A DNA stretch of 64,000 bases, from positions 62,001 to 126,000 of the forward strand of contig NZ_JACNME010000010.1 of assembly GCF_014270065.1 (NCBI RefSeq), in the 5' to 3' direction. Shown piece after piece: positions 23,625 to 31,974 of this stretch (within the stretch, counting starts at the first letter, position 1; the number at the start of each line of letters is the position of its first letter). The notes under the pieces are model-generated. The model was not told where the DNA came from, did not search any database, and saw only the letters and a program-made list of their open reading frames with translations. Position numbers and translations under genes: made by a program. Source of the DNA: Quadrisphaera sp. RL12-1S. Its GTDB lineage: Bacteria > Actinomycetota > Actinomycetes > Actinomycetales > Quadrisphaeraceae.

Positions 23625-25084
23625 CGAATTCCCGTGTGCTCGACACCGGCGGACGACGACGGTGGGGCGTGCTCGCGATCTGCTGCTCCAGCCTGCTCCT
23701 GGTCTCGATGGACAACACGATCGTCAACGTCGCGCTCCCAGCGATCCGCACCAGCTTCGACGCCTCGCTGGCCGGGCTGCAGTGGACCGTCGACGCCTAC
23801 GTGCTGGTGCTGGCCAGCCTGCTCATGCTCGCCGGGTCGACCGGTGACCGGATCGGGCGCAAGCGCACCTTCCTCATCGGCCTGACGGTGTTCACGCTGG
23901 CCTCGGCGGGGTGCAGCCTGGCTCCCTCCCTGGGCTGGCTGATCGCCGCCCGGATGCTGCAGGCCGTCGGTGGGTCGATGCTCAACCCCGTCGCCATGTC
24001 GATCATCACCAACGTCTTCACGGACGCCAGGGAGCGCGCGCAGGCCATCGGCGTGTGGGGAGCCGTCGTCGGCCTCTCCCTGGCCCTGGGTCCGATCGTC
24101 GGCGGTGCGCTCACCGAGTCGGTGGGGTGGCGCGCCATCTTTCTCGTCAACGTGCCGCTGGGCGCGGCGGCGCTGCTCCTGGCCTCCCGGTACGTGCCCG
24201 ACTCCCGGGCCGCGAGGCCCCGCCGGGTCGACCCGGTGGGCCAGGTGCTCGTCGCCGTCACGCTGGTGGCGCTCGTGGACGCGATCATCACCGCACCCGA
24301 GCAGGGCTGGGGGTCGCTGCGGGTGCTCTGCTCGCTCGCGGTCGCCGCCGCCGCGCTGGCGGCGCTCCTGGTCTACGAGCCGCGATGCTCTGAGCCGCTC
24401 ATCGACCTGAGGTTCTTCCGCAGCGCGCCGTTCTCCGGTGCCACCGTGACGGCGGTGATCGCCTTCTCGGCGTTCAGCCTCTTCCTCTTCGTCAACACCC
24501 TGTACCTGCAGGACGTCCGGGGGTTCTCCGCCCTCGAGGCGGGCCTGGCCACCCTGCCGCTGGCCGTGGCGTCGATGGCCTGCTCGCCGCTGTCCGGCCG
24601 CATCGTCAGCCGGTCGGGTCCCCGAGGCGTGCTCGTCGTCTCGGGGATCGCCCTCGCCGCAGCCGGTCTGCTGCTGACCGGGCTGACAGGGCGCACGCCG
24701 CTGCTGCTCCTCCTCGGCGCCTACACCGTCTTCGGCATCGGGTTCGGGCTCGTCAACGCGCCCATCACCAACGCCGCCGTCTCGGGCATGCCGCTCGCGC
24801 AGGCGGGGGTCGCCGCTGCGGTGGCGTCGACCAGCCGCCAGGTCGGGCAGTCCCTCGGCGTCGCGGTCGGCGGGGCGGTCATCGGCAGCGCCGTCGTCGG
24901 CACCGCGGCCGCGGGCAGCGCGCTGGGGCCGACGACGCCCTTCGCCCCGGCCGCGTGGTGGCTCGTCGTCGGGTGCGGTCTCGCGGTCACCGCGCTCGGC
25001 CTCGTCACCAGCGGGAGGTGGGCACAGGCGAGCGCCGAGCGCGTGCGCGCCGCCCTCGACCCGGTCGCGGAGGTCCGCGCATGA
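23615..25084 (+). CDS. MFS multidrug transporter, DHA2 (EmrB/QacA) family
   Basis: This 489-residue protein has about 14 predicted transmembrane helices. It shows the DHA2 signatures SMDNTIVNVALPAI in the first helix, GDRIGRKR (motif A) after the second, and LQAVGGSMLNPVAM and GWRAIFLVNVPLG further on. It is expected to export drugs or other hydrophobic compounds using proton motive force. The GTG start lies inside a MarR-like operator, and marR overlaps its 3' end (ATGA), so the pair should be self-regulated. Confidence 0.93.
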   Translation: MTTTNSRVLDTGGRRRWGVLAICCSSLLLVSMDNTIVNVALPAIRTSFDASLAGLQWTVDAYVLVLASLLMLAGSTGDRIGRKRTFLIGLTVFTLASAGCSLAPSLGWLIAARMLQAVGGSMLNPVAMSIITNVFTDARERAQAIGVWGAVVGLSLALGPIVGGALTESVGWRAIFLVNVPLGAAALLLASRYVPDSRAARPRRVDPVGQVLVAVTLVALVDAIITAPEQGWGSLRVLCSLAVAAAALAALLVYEPRCSEPLIDLRFFRSAPFSGATVTAVIAFSAFSLFLFVNTLYLQDVRGFSALEAGLATLPLAVASMACSPLSGRIVSRSGPRGVLVVSGIALAAAGLLLTGLTGRTPLLLLLGAYTVFGIGFGLVNAPITNAAVSGMPLAQAGVAAAVASTSRQVGQSLGVAVGGAVIGSAVVGTAAAGSALGPTTPFAPAAWWLVVGCGLAVTALGLVTSGRWAQASAERVRAALDPVAEVRA

Positions 25085-25533
25085 CGCACCCCGCCGACGC
25101 GGCGACGGCGACGGCGGTCTGGCGCACCATGACCGACCTCGTGGTGTCGCAGGACCGCAGGGAGCGGGCAGCAGCAGCGGTGGGACTGTCGTTCCTGCGG
25201 CTGCGGGCGCTGCGCCGCGTCGCGGAGCACCCGCTGACGCTGCGCGAGCTGGCCGCCGCAGCGGGCGTCGACGCTCCCTACGCCACCGTCGTGGTGGACG
25301 ACCTCGCCGCCAGGGGCTACGTCACCCGAGAGCCCCACCCCACCGACCGCCGAGCGCGGCTCGTCACCATCACCGACAGCGGCCTTGCGGCGGCCCGCCG
25401 GGGCGAGGCGATCCTGCGCACCCCGCCGCCCGAGCTCGCGGCCCTGCCGGAGGCGGACCTGCTGACTCTGCAGCGGATCCTCGCCAGGGTCGTGGCCGAG
25501 GGACCGGAGGAGGGCCCTGCGCCCCGGTCGTGA
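25081..25533 (+). CDS. MarR-family transcriptional regulator
   Basis: This 150-residue winged-helix protein has LTLRELAAAAGVDAPYATVVVDDLAARGYVTRE as the DNA-binding helices and PHPTDRRARLVTITDSG as the beta wing, exactly as in MarR. The ATG overlaps the MFS stop by 4 bp, so the two are translationally coupled. It probably represses the MFS gene through the dyad at 23594-23624 and releases it on ligand binding. A hairpin terminator follows. Confidence 0.9.
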   Translation: MTHPADAATATAVWRTMTDLVVSQDRRERAAAAVGLSFLRLRALRRVAEHPLTLRELAAAAGVDAPYATVVVDDLAARGYVTREPHPTDRRARLVTITDSGLAAARRGEAILRTPPPELAALPEADLLTLQRILARVVAEGPEEGPAPRS

Positions 25534-25537
25534 GCGC

Positions 25538-25571
25538 GGGCGGTCGACCACCTCGGGGTGGTCGACCGCCC
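25538..25571. terminator. Perfect 15-bp hairpin between convergent marR and permease genes
   Basis: GGGCGGTCGACCACC (25538-25552) pairs with GGTGGTCGACCGCCC (25557-25571) around TCGG. It lies just after marR and before the converging permease gene, so it is a probable bidirectional terminator. Confidence 0.8.
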
Positions 25572-25596
25572 ACGACGACGACCGGGGGTCTGGACC

Positions 25597-26973
25597 TCAG
25601 GCGGCCGGGAGCGGGCGGCGCGGGAGCACCAGGTAGAGCGCCCCGGCGAGGACGAAGCCGACCAGCGCCGTGAGGTCGCCCAGCTGAGGCAGCGCGGTGG
25701 CGACCGGACCGGCGTAGGCCTCCTGGTTGGCGAACAGGAGCACGGAGACCACCGTGCCGACGGACAGGGCCACCACGCCCGAGGCGTTCTTCCACCCCCG
25801 GTCGTGGAGGACGGGGGACGCGTCCTGGCCGCGCCGCACCCACTGGTCGACGAGCACCACGGCCAGCCACGGCGCGATCCAGTACGCGATCACCAGCAGG
25901 AACGACTCGTAGGCGTGACCGGCGTCGGCGAGACCCGCCCACGCCAGGAAGAACCCGACCACCCCGAACGCCAGCGGCACCACGGCGCGGTGGCGGGCCA
26001 GGGACGTGAAGCCCATGGCGAGGAACGACATCGAGCCCGAGTAGACGTTGAGGATGTTCGCGCAGATCGCCCCGAGAGCGATGGCCAGGAGCGTGACCTG
26101 CGCGACCGCCCCCGGCAGGTGCGAGGTGAACGCCTCCGTGGGGTTGTCGCTCGTCGCGCCCGGGATCGAGACCGAGGCCGCGCCCGCGAGCATGAGCACG
26201 GTCGTGGAGACGAACAGGCCCACCGCGGCGGCCCAGCCGGCCGCGCGGCCCGCGCCCAGCGGCAGGTAGCGCGTGTAGTCGGTGGCGTAGGGGTTCCAGC
26301 CGGCGCTGTAGCCCCAGGCCGTCGCCGTCGCGAGGACGAAGCCGCCCAGCCCGCCCGGCGTCGCGGCAGGGGCGGAGTAGTCGGCCGCTGCGAAGGTCAT
26401 GACGGCGACGACGGCGAACACGACCGCCAGCACGACGACGGCGTACCGCTCGAAGAGGTGCACCAGGTCGTGGCCGAGGGCGGCGACGCCGATCTGCACG
26501 AGCACCACCCCGACCAGGCAGACCACCGGCGCCAGGCCCGTCAGCGCCGCCAGGGCGAACGCCGCGGAGACGCTGTTGACCGCGAACCACCCGAAGCCCG
26601 CCATCACCGACATGAGGGTGGCGGGGACGATGTTGCCGCGGTACCCGAAGGCGATCCGGCCGAGCACCATCTGCGGCACGCCCACGGCCGGCCCGCGCGC
26701 CGACAGCACGCCGTGGGACAGGGCCGCGAGCGCGTTGCCCAGGACGATCGCGGCGGCGGCCTGCCAGAAGGTCAGGCCGAAGGCGAGGGTCGACAGGACC
26801 CCCACGAAGATCGTGGCGAACTCGAGGTTGGGGGCGCTCCACGTCCACGCGAGGTGGAGCGGGCGTCCGCGCCGCTCCGCGAGGGGGATGGTCTCCGTGG
26901 AGCGCTTCTCGAGCGCCTCCGTGGTGGCGGCCGGTGGGCGGGTGGGCGTGTCGGTGGCGGGCGCAGCGGTCAC
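25597..26973 (-). CDS. NCS1-family cytosine/purine permease (CodB-like)
   Basis: This 458-residue transporter has about 12 membrane segments. WSAPNLEFATIFVGVLSTLAFGLTFWQA begins helix 1, and GPAVGVPQMVLGRIAFGYRGN follows, both NCS1 landmarks. SAGWNPYATDYTRYLP matches CodB-type proteins. It should import cytosine or related bases by cation symport. The GTG start at 26973 overlaps the deaminase stop by 4 bp (GTGA), making transport and deamination one coupled unit. Confidence 0.9.
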   Translation of the reverse strand: MTAAPATDTPTRPPAATTEALEKRSTETIPLAERRGRPLHLAWTWSAPNLEFATIFVGVLSTLAFGLTFWQAAAAIVLGNALAALSHGVLSARGPAVGVPQMVLGRIAFGYRGNIVPATLMSVMAGFGWFAVNSVSAAFALAALTGLAPVVCLVGVVLVQIGVAALGHDLVHLFERYAVVVLAVVFAVVAVMTFAAADYSAPAATPGGLGGFVLATATAWGYSAGWNPYATDYTRYLPLGAGRAAGWAAAVGLFVSTTVLMLAGAASVSIPGATSDNPTEAFTSHLPGAVAQVTLLAIALGAICANILNVYSGSMSFLAMGFTSLARHRAVVPLAFGVVGFFLAWAGLADAGHAYESFLLVIAYWIAPWLAVVLVDQWVRRGQDASPVLHDRGWKNASGVVALSVGTVVSVLLFANQEAYAGPVATALPQLGDLTALVGFVLAGALYLVLPRRPLPAA

Positions 26974-27470
26974 GGGAGGTCCTCTCCGATGTCTTCGAAC
27001 CACACGTCGGGGCGCTCGGAGATGAAGCGCTGCATGAGCTCCTTGCAGCGCTCGTCGTCGAGCACGGTCACCGAGACCCCGTGCTCGGCCAGCCAGTCGT
27101 GGCCGCCGGTGAAGGTGGTGCTCTCCCCCACCACCACGTGGCCGATGCCGAACTGGCGGACCAGGCCGCTGCAGTACCAGCACGGGGAGAGCGTGGTGAC
27201 CATGACCGTGTCGCGGTAGCCGGCGCGGCGACCGGCGTTGCGGAAGGCGTCGGTCTCGGCGTGGACCGAGGGGTCGTCGTCCTGGACGCGGCGGTTGTGG
27301 CCGGCGCCCAGCAGCTGTCCGCCGAGGGTGAAGAGGGCGGCGCCGATGGGCACGCCGCCCTCGGCTGCGCCCTTGCGGGCCTGGGCGACGGCGACGTCGA
27401 GGAGGGCGACGACGTCGAAGGGGAGCCCCGCGGGGCCCGCGAGGGCTGACGGGGCGGCGGTGGTGCTCAT
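26970..27470 (-). CDS. Cytosine/nucleoside deaminase (CDA/dCMP deaminase fold, yeast-type cytosine deaminase)
   Basis: This 166-residue zinc deaminase has HAETDAFRNAG (His70, catalytic Glu72) and SPCWYCSGLVRQFG (Cys97 and Cys100), which form the CDA zinc site. The C-terminal DVWFEDIGEDLP is typical of the fungal-type cytosine deaminase family, distinct from the amidohydrolase CodA of E. coli. It would convert cytosine to uracil. ATG 27470 is preferred over GTG 27479. It is first in the operon with the permease and divergent from the PucR gene. Confidence 0.88.
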   Translation of the reverse strand: MSTTAAPSALAGPAGLPFDVVALLDVAVAQARKGAAEGGVPIGAALFTLGGQLLGAGHNRRVQDDDPSVHAETDAFRNAGRRAGYRDTVMVTTLSPCWYCSGLVRQFGIGHVVVGESTTFTGGHDWLAEHGVSVTVLDDERCKELMQRFISERPDVWFEDIGEDLP

Positions 27471-27551
27471 GGCGGTCACCCCACCAGAGCCCCCACGCCT
27501 GGCGTCATGGTCAAGGCGTCAGCCATGGCCCGGTCGATCTGCGACGCTGCG

Positions 27552-27557
27552 TACGCT
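27552..27557 (+). promoter_or_regulatory. -10 element TACGCT of leaderless pucR-like gene
   Basis: TACGCT ends 6 nt before GTG 27564. There is no Shine-Dalgarno sequence. Confidence 0.45.
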
Positions 27558-27563
27558 CGTCGG

Positions 27564-29116
27564 GTGTCCATGACCCTGCGCAGCGCGTTGGAGCACCCGG
27601 TGGTCAGGGCCGCGGCGCCCGAGCTGCTCACCCCCGGGGTGGACCTCGACGTGCCGGTGCGGTGGGTGCACTCCAGCGAGATCTACGAGATCGGCCCGCT
27701 GCTCACGGGCGGGGAGCTGCTGCTGACCACGGGCCTGGGGGTCGCCGGGGCCGACGCGGGCGCCCGCAGGCACTACGTGCGCGACCTCGCCGCCCGCGGC
27801 CTGGCCGCGCTCGCCGTCGAGGTGGGGCGTTCCCTGCCCGCGCTCCCGGTGGAGATGGCCGACGAGGCCGCCCGACGAGGCCTGCCGCTGGTGGTGCTGC
27901 GGGAGGTCGTGCCCTTCATCCGCATCTCCGAGGTGCTCAACACCCTCATCGTCGACGGCAGCACCACCCGACTGCGCTTCACCGAGCGGGTCACCGCAGC
28001 CGTCGAGGGCGCGCAGGCCGAGGAGCGCGGGCTCGCGGGCCTGCTCGCCGCGGTGGGCCTGCTGCTAGACCGCCCGCTGGTGCTGGTCTCGGCGGGAGGA
28101 GCGCTCGTCTCCGCCTCGGGGACCACCGACGACCGCACGGCGTGGCAGGTGGTCGACGCACCGACGGCGCAGCAGGGGACGTGGTGGTGCGGGGCCGCCG
28201 GTGGGGTGCCGTCGTGGCGGGCGCTGCTGCAGCGGCGACAGGTGCCTCGGACGACGACGTCGACGTCGCCCTCCACCGCCTGGCGCCCGCCCTGGGGCTC
28301 GAGCTGCTGCACGGTCGGGGCGCCCCCAGCCGCCCCGACCAGCTCGCCGCGCGCCTGCTCGCCGATCTCGTGGAGGGGGAGTCGCCGGACACCGACGTCC
28401 TCGTGCGAGCCGGCGCCGCCGGGTTCCACCCGGGCGTGGGAGACGTCGTCGTCGGCGTGGCCGCGGACGCCCCGGAGAGCCGGTCCGGCCTGTCGCTGCT
28501 GCAGGCCGCGGCCCGCACCACCGGCGGCACGGTGCTGCGGGGACGCGTCGGGGCGGAGGTCCTCGGGCTGTTCGCCCTCGACCGGCCCGACCCGGTGCGC
28601 GTGGTCGCGGACGCGGTGAGCGCCGCCTGGCGCCGGGCCGGAGAGCCACCCGTGCGCGCCGCAGCGGGCGACGCGGTGACCGCCGACCGCGGCGCGGCGG
28701 GGTGGCGGTGGACGCTGTCCCGAGCCCGGGCGGCGTCCTCGCTGCTCAGCAGCACCCCTCCCCCGCCGGACACGGCCGGCCCCGTGACCACGGCGCGCGC
28801 CTGGGCGCTGGAGCTGCTGCTCCACGACGCCGGCGCGCCGCTGGCCGACCTCGCCGACTCCACGCTGCAGGGCCTGCGCCGCTGGGACGCCCGGCACGGC
28901 AGCGACCTGGTGCGCACCGTCGAGACGCACCTGCGGCTCGGAGGCTCCCCGTCGCGGACCGCGGAGGAGCTGCAGGTCGGGCGGCAGGCCGTCTACCAGC
29001 GCCTGGCGCGCATCGAGGAGCTGCTGGGGCACCGCCTGGACGCTCCCGAGGCCCACGCCGCCCTGCTCGTCGCGGCGGCGGCCGCGCGGCTGTCCCGGTC
29101 GAGTCCCAGCCGCTGA
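27564..29116 (+). pseudogene. PucR-family regulator with a frameshift near 28230
   Basis: The first frame, from GTG 27564, gives the N-terminal PucR ligand domain (VPVRWVHSSEIYEIGPLLTG, TTGLGV) and continues through WCGAAGGVPSWRALLQ. The downstream frame, shifted by -1, resumes at about ATGASDDDVDVALHRLAPAL. It carries the rest of the protein, including the PucR C-terminal HTH (LRLGGSPSRTAEELQVGRQAVYQRLARIEELLG). A single-base deletion near 28225-28245 explains both halves. PucR proteins activate purine or pyrimidine catabolism, which suits the divergent cytosine operon. It may be a real pseudogene, a sequencing error or programmed shifting. No premature decay is otherwise seen. Confidence 0.8.
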
Positions 29117-29134
29117 CCCCCTGCTCACCCCCCA

Positions 29135-29185
29135 CCGTGATCATGGACGTCCGAAGCGCTTTCCGGCCGTGATCATGGATCTCCC
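29135..29185 (+). repeat. Family 1 composite, 51-bp paired-box element
   Basis: Two CCGTGATCATGG boxes with TGATCA cores at 29138 and 29170 (32 bp apart) flank TCCGAAGCGCTTTCC. The whole 51 bp matches the reverse complement of 44004-44054 at 45 of 51 positions. It lies between the convergent PucR and monooxygenase genes. Confidence 0.75.
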
Positions 29186-29198
29186 GAGCATGCCGCCC

Positions 29199-30569
29199 TC
29201 AGCGGCCGCCGTGGGACTCCCCACGACGGCCGGGGTGCCTCGCCGGGAGCCGGGGCGACGCCGAACCGGTGACCATCTCGCGCAGCGTTCCCCGGCGCGG
29301 CTGCTCGGGCAGCAGCCCTCGCGCGCGCAGCAGCGGCATGACGTCGGCGATGAAGTCCCGGTAGGACTCGGTGCCACCGAAGGTCAGCTCCACGAGGAAC
29401 CCGTCGACGTCCGTCGCCTCGACGATGGCCTCGATCTCGTCCGCCACCTGCGCCGTAGTGCCGGTCACCTTGAACCCGCCCATCGTCTCCCGCAGACCGT
29501 CGAGCACGTCGCCGACGGTCGTGCCCGGGTCGGCGTGCTGCGCCAGCACGCTCCGGCCCACTTCCGTGGAGACCTCCGCGAGCGTGGCGCCCGGGTCCAG
29601 CCGCGTGAGATCCACCCCCGACCAGCCGAGGAACAGCGCCGCCATCGCCTCGCGCGAGGGGGCGGCGGTCAGCTCGGCGCGCAGCTGCCGCGCCTGCTCC
29701 TCGGTCTCACCGACGATGACTGACAGCCCGTTGACCACCCTCACCGCGTCGCGGGGTCGCCCGTGGGCCTCGGCCCTGTCACGCAGGTCGACGACGAGCA
29801 GCGCCAGGGCGTCCGTGGAGCGCTCCTGCGTGAAGACGCACTCGGCGTAGGTCGCCGCGAAGTCCTTGCCCGCCCGGGACGCCCCGGCCTGGAACAGCGT
29901 GGGCGTGCGCTGCGGCGACGGCGAGACCGGGTAGTAGCCGTCCAGGCTGAAGAACGGGCCGCGATGGGTCAGCCGGTGCACCTTGGCCGGGTCGTTGAAG
30001 ACGCCGGAGGCGCGGTCCATCGGCTGCGCGTCGTCGTCCCAGCCCCGCTCCCACAGGGTCAGGCACAGGGAGACGAAGTCGTCGGCGCGCGCGTACCGCA
30101 CGTCGTGGGCCGTGACCGCGGGCTCGCCGAGCAGGCGCACGAGCGCGTCCTGCATGTCGGAGGTGACGATGTTCCACCCGACCCGGCCGCCCGTGAGGTG
30201 GTCGAGGGTGGAGAAGCGCCGTGCCAGCAGGTACGGGCGCTCCGCCGTCGTCGACGACGTCACCACGAAGCCGAGCCTGTCGACGGTGGCCGCCAGCCCC
30301 GACAGCAGCAGCGGTGCGTCGTGCACGGGGAACTGGACCGCCTCGCGCACCACCACCTCGGGCACGTCGCCGTCAGCGGTCATCGGGTAGGCGAAGGCCT
30401 CGGCGAAGAAGAGGAAGTCGAAGCCGCCGGCGTCGAGCTGGCGGGCCAGCTCCTGCCAGTGCGCCAGCCCGGCGTACCCCTCCGGCTGGGCCAGCGGGTG
30501 GCGCCAGGAGTTGGCCAGGAACGTCGGCGCCACCACCTCGAACGCCCCGAGCACCAGCTGCTTGGTCAC
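29199..30569 (-). CDS. LLM-class FMN-dependent monooxygenase (NtaA/SnaA/DszA family)
   Basis: This 456-residue protein fits the length and fold of NtaA/DszA flavin monooxygenases. The family pattern is seen in AHWQELARQLDAGGFDFLFFAEA, STLDHLTGGRVGWNIVTS, and SPQRTPTLFQAGASRAGKDFAATYAECVFT. These enzymes use reduced FMN from a partner reductase to oxidise small S- or N-compounds or chelators. The neighbours deal with cytosine and an adenosine-like substrate, so a nitrogenous heterocycle is one option, but the substrate is not known. GTG 30569 lies 11 bp after the stop of the deaminase-like gene upstream, so they are probably one transcript. No reductase is near. Confidence 0.85.
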   Translation of the reverse strand: MTKQLVLGAFEVVAPTFLANSWRHPLAQPEGYAGLAHWQELARQLDAGGFDFLFFAEAFAYPMTADGDVPEVVVREAVQFPVHDAPLLLSGLAATVDRLGFVVTSSTTAERPYLLARRFSTLDHLTGGRVGWNIVTSDMQDALVRLLGEPAVTAHDVRYARADDFVSLCLTLWERGWDDDAQPMDRASGVFNDPAKVHRLTHRGPFFSLDGYYPVSPSPQRTPTLFQAGASRAGKDFAATYAECVFTQERSTDALALLVVDLRDRAEAHGRPRDAVRVVNGLSVIVGETEEQARQLRAELTAAPSREAMAALFLGWSGVDLTRLDPGATLAEVSTEVGRSVLAQHADPGTTVGDVLDGLRETMGGFKVTGTTAQVADEIEAIVEATDVDGFLVELTFGGTESYRDFIADVMPLLRARGLLPEQPRRGTLREMVTGSASPRLPARHPGRRGESHGGR

Positions 30570-30580
30570 GCCCGCTCCCC

Positions 30581-31660
30581 CTACGCCTGCACCTGCGCCT
30601 GCGCACGGAGCGCCTCGACGCCTGCCACCACGCGGGCGCGCAGGGCCGCCTTGTCCGTGTCGTCGAGCCAGCAGCCCTCGACGGCGTTGAGCGTGAAGCC
30701 GGCGAGCTCGTCCAGGCCGTAGCCGAGGGCGGCGGCGACGGCGCGGTGGTCTTGGGTGGGGTCGGTGCCGAACATCGGCGGGTCATCGGAGTCGATCGTC
30801 ACGCACAGCCCCGCGTCGACCATCTCCTTGATGCGGCGGTGCGAGCCGTCGCCCGACCCGGAGTACCTGCCGATGTCGGAGCTGACAGGTGTGCAGGTGA
30901 AGGGGATGCGCTCCTCGGCGCAGCGGGCGGTGAGCGCCGGGTCGTCGACCACGTGGTAGCCGTGGTCGATGCGCTCCGCGCCGAGCAGGTCGAGGATCGT
31001 CTCCACGTGGTGCGGCGGTCCGCTCTCGGAGTGCGCGGTGCGGCGCAGACCCGCCTCGCCGGCCAGGCGGAACGCCTTCCAGAACCGCTCCGGCGGGCCG
31101 ATGGTCTCGTCGTAGTCGAGGCCGATGCCCAGCACTTCCTCGCGGCGGTCGGCGATGACCTGCTCGACCAGCTCGACCCCAGCGGCGGCGGTGTCGTTGC
31201 GGTTGACGGCGACGACGAGGTTCGCGCGGATCCCGGCGTCGGCCTCCGCGTCGCGCATCCCGGCGATGACGCCGTCGAGGATCGTCCGGTACGGCACGCC
31301 GGGGTGCCCGGGAGGGCTCAGCATGATCTCGCGGTAGAGCACGCCGTGGTCAGCGCCACCGGTGGTCAGCGACTCGTAGGTCACGCGGTGGAAGTCGTCG
31401 ACGTCGCGGATGACCGCCCCCACCACGTCCAGCACGCGCAGGAACTCGCCGAGGTCCTCGTAGCTGGAGTGGTCGTAGAGGTCCGCAGCCGTGCGCCCGC
31501 CGTCGAGGACCACGCCGTGCTTGCAGGCCAGCTCCACGACGGTGGCGGCCCGCACGGACCCGATGAGGTGGGTGTGCAGGGACACCTTGGGCAGGCCCCT
31601 GACGATCCGCTCGAGCTCCGGCGAGGTGGTGGTGTCCGGCAGCAGCGCCTCATCGCTCAC
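30581..31660 (-). CDS. Adenosine deaminase-like amidohydrolase with altered active-site motifs
   Basis: This 359-residue protein has the ADA fold. HTHLIGS (29-35) gives the two zinc histidines and IDHGYHV (231-237) the catalytic His. CVTIDSDDPPMFGTD (286-300) supplies the metal Asp pair. Two conserved features differ: HxHLDG is HTHLIG, losing the Asp that contacts the ribose 5'-OH, and HAGE is HSES (His210, with Glu at +2 instead of +3). The substrate may therefore not be adenosine. It is followed by the flavin monooxygenase 11 bp downstream. No ATG/SD conflict is seen. Confidence 0.8.
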   Translation of the reverse strand: MSDEALLPDTTTSPELERIVRGLPKVSLHTHLIGSVRAATVVELACKHGVVLDGGRTAADLYDHSSYEDLGEFLRVLDVVGAVIRDVDDFHRVTYESLTTGGADHGVLYREIMLSPPGHPGVPYRTILDGVIAGMRDAEADAGIRANLVVAVNRNDTAAAGVELVEQVIADRREEVLGIGLDYDETIGPPERFWKAFRLAGEAGLRRTAHSESGPPHHVETILDLLGAERIDHGYHVVDDPALTARCAEERIPFTCTPVSSDIGRYSGSGDGSHRRIKEMVDAGLCVTIDSDDPPMFGTDPTQDHRAVAAALGYGLDELAGFTLNAVEGCWLDDTDKAALRARVVAGVEALRAQAQVQA

Positions 31661-31710
31661 CCGGCGGACTGTGGCACCGCCGCGTTTCGCCCTCGTTTCC
31701 CCACCCCGCG

Positions 31711-31923
31711 ACCGTGATCATGGGAGTAGCCAACAGGCACCTGCGTGTTCATGGACGTCGCACGCCCGGCACCGTCAGGACGACCCGTTCTGCCAGGCCG
31801 TGGAGGCCGGATGCAGCCTTGAGCGCCTGACGGTGCGCCCCGGCCTGACACTGCTCCGGACCACAGGTGCGCAACTCCCATGATCACGAGGGGTTGTGCG
31901 CACGACGCCCATGATCACGGTGG
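31711..31923. repeat. Composite family 1 repeat in a divergent promoter region
   Basis: This 314-bp gap has a GTGATCATGG box (core at 31715) and a degenerate partner CGTGTTCATGGACGTC whose core is 31 bp on. A palindromic module follows, with arms ACCGTCAGG (31771-31779) and CCTGACGGT (31826-31834). The inverted pair CCATGATCACG then has cores at 31881 and 31912, again 31 bp apart. The order parallels the gaps at 4.5 and 42.2 kb. The gap lies upstream of both the deaminase-like gene and the FAD oxidoreductase, so their promoters must lie within or beside the repeats. Confidence 0.7.
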
Positions 31924-31974
31924 GGGTGGTCACAGCGGGGTCGAAGCACAGGTGGCGCCGGGGAGAATGACCCC

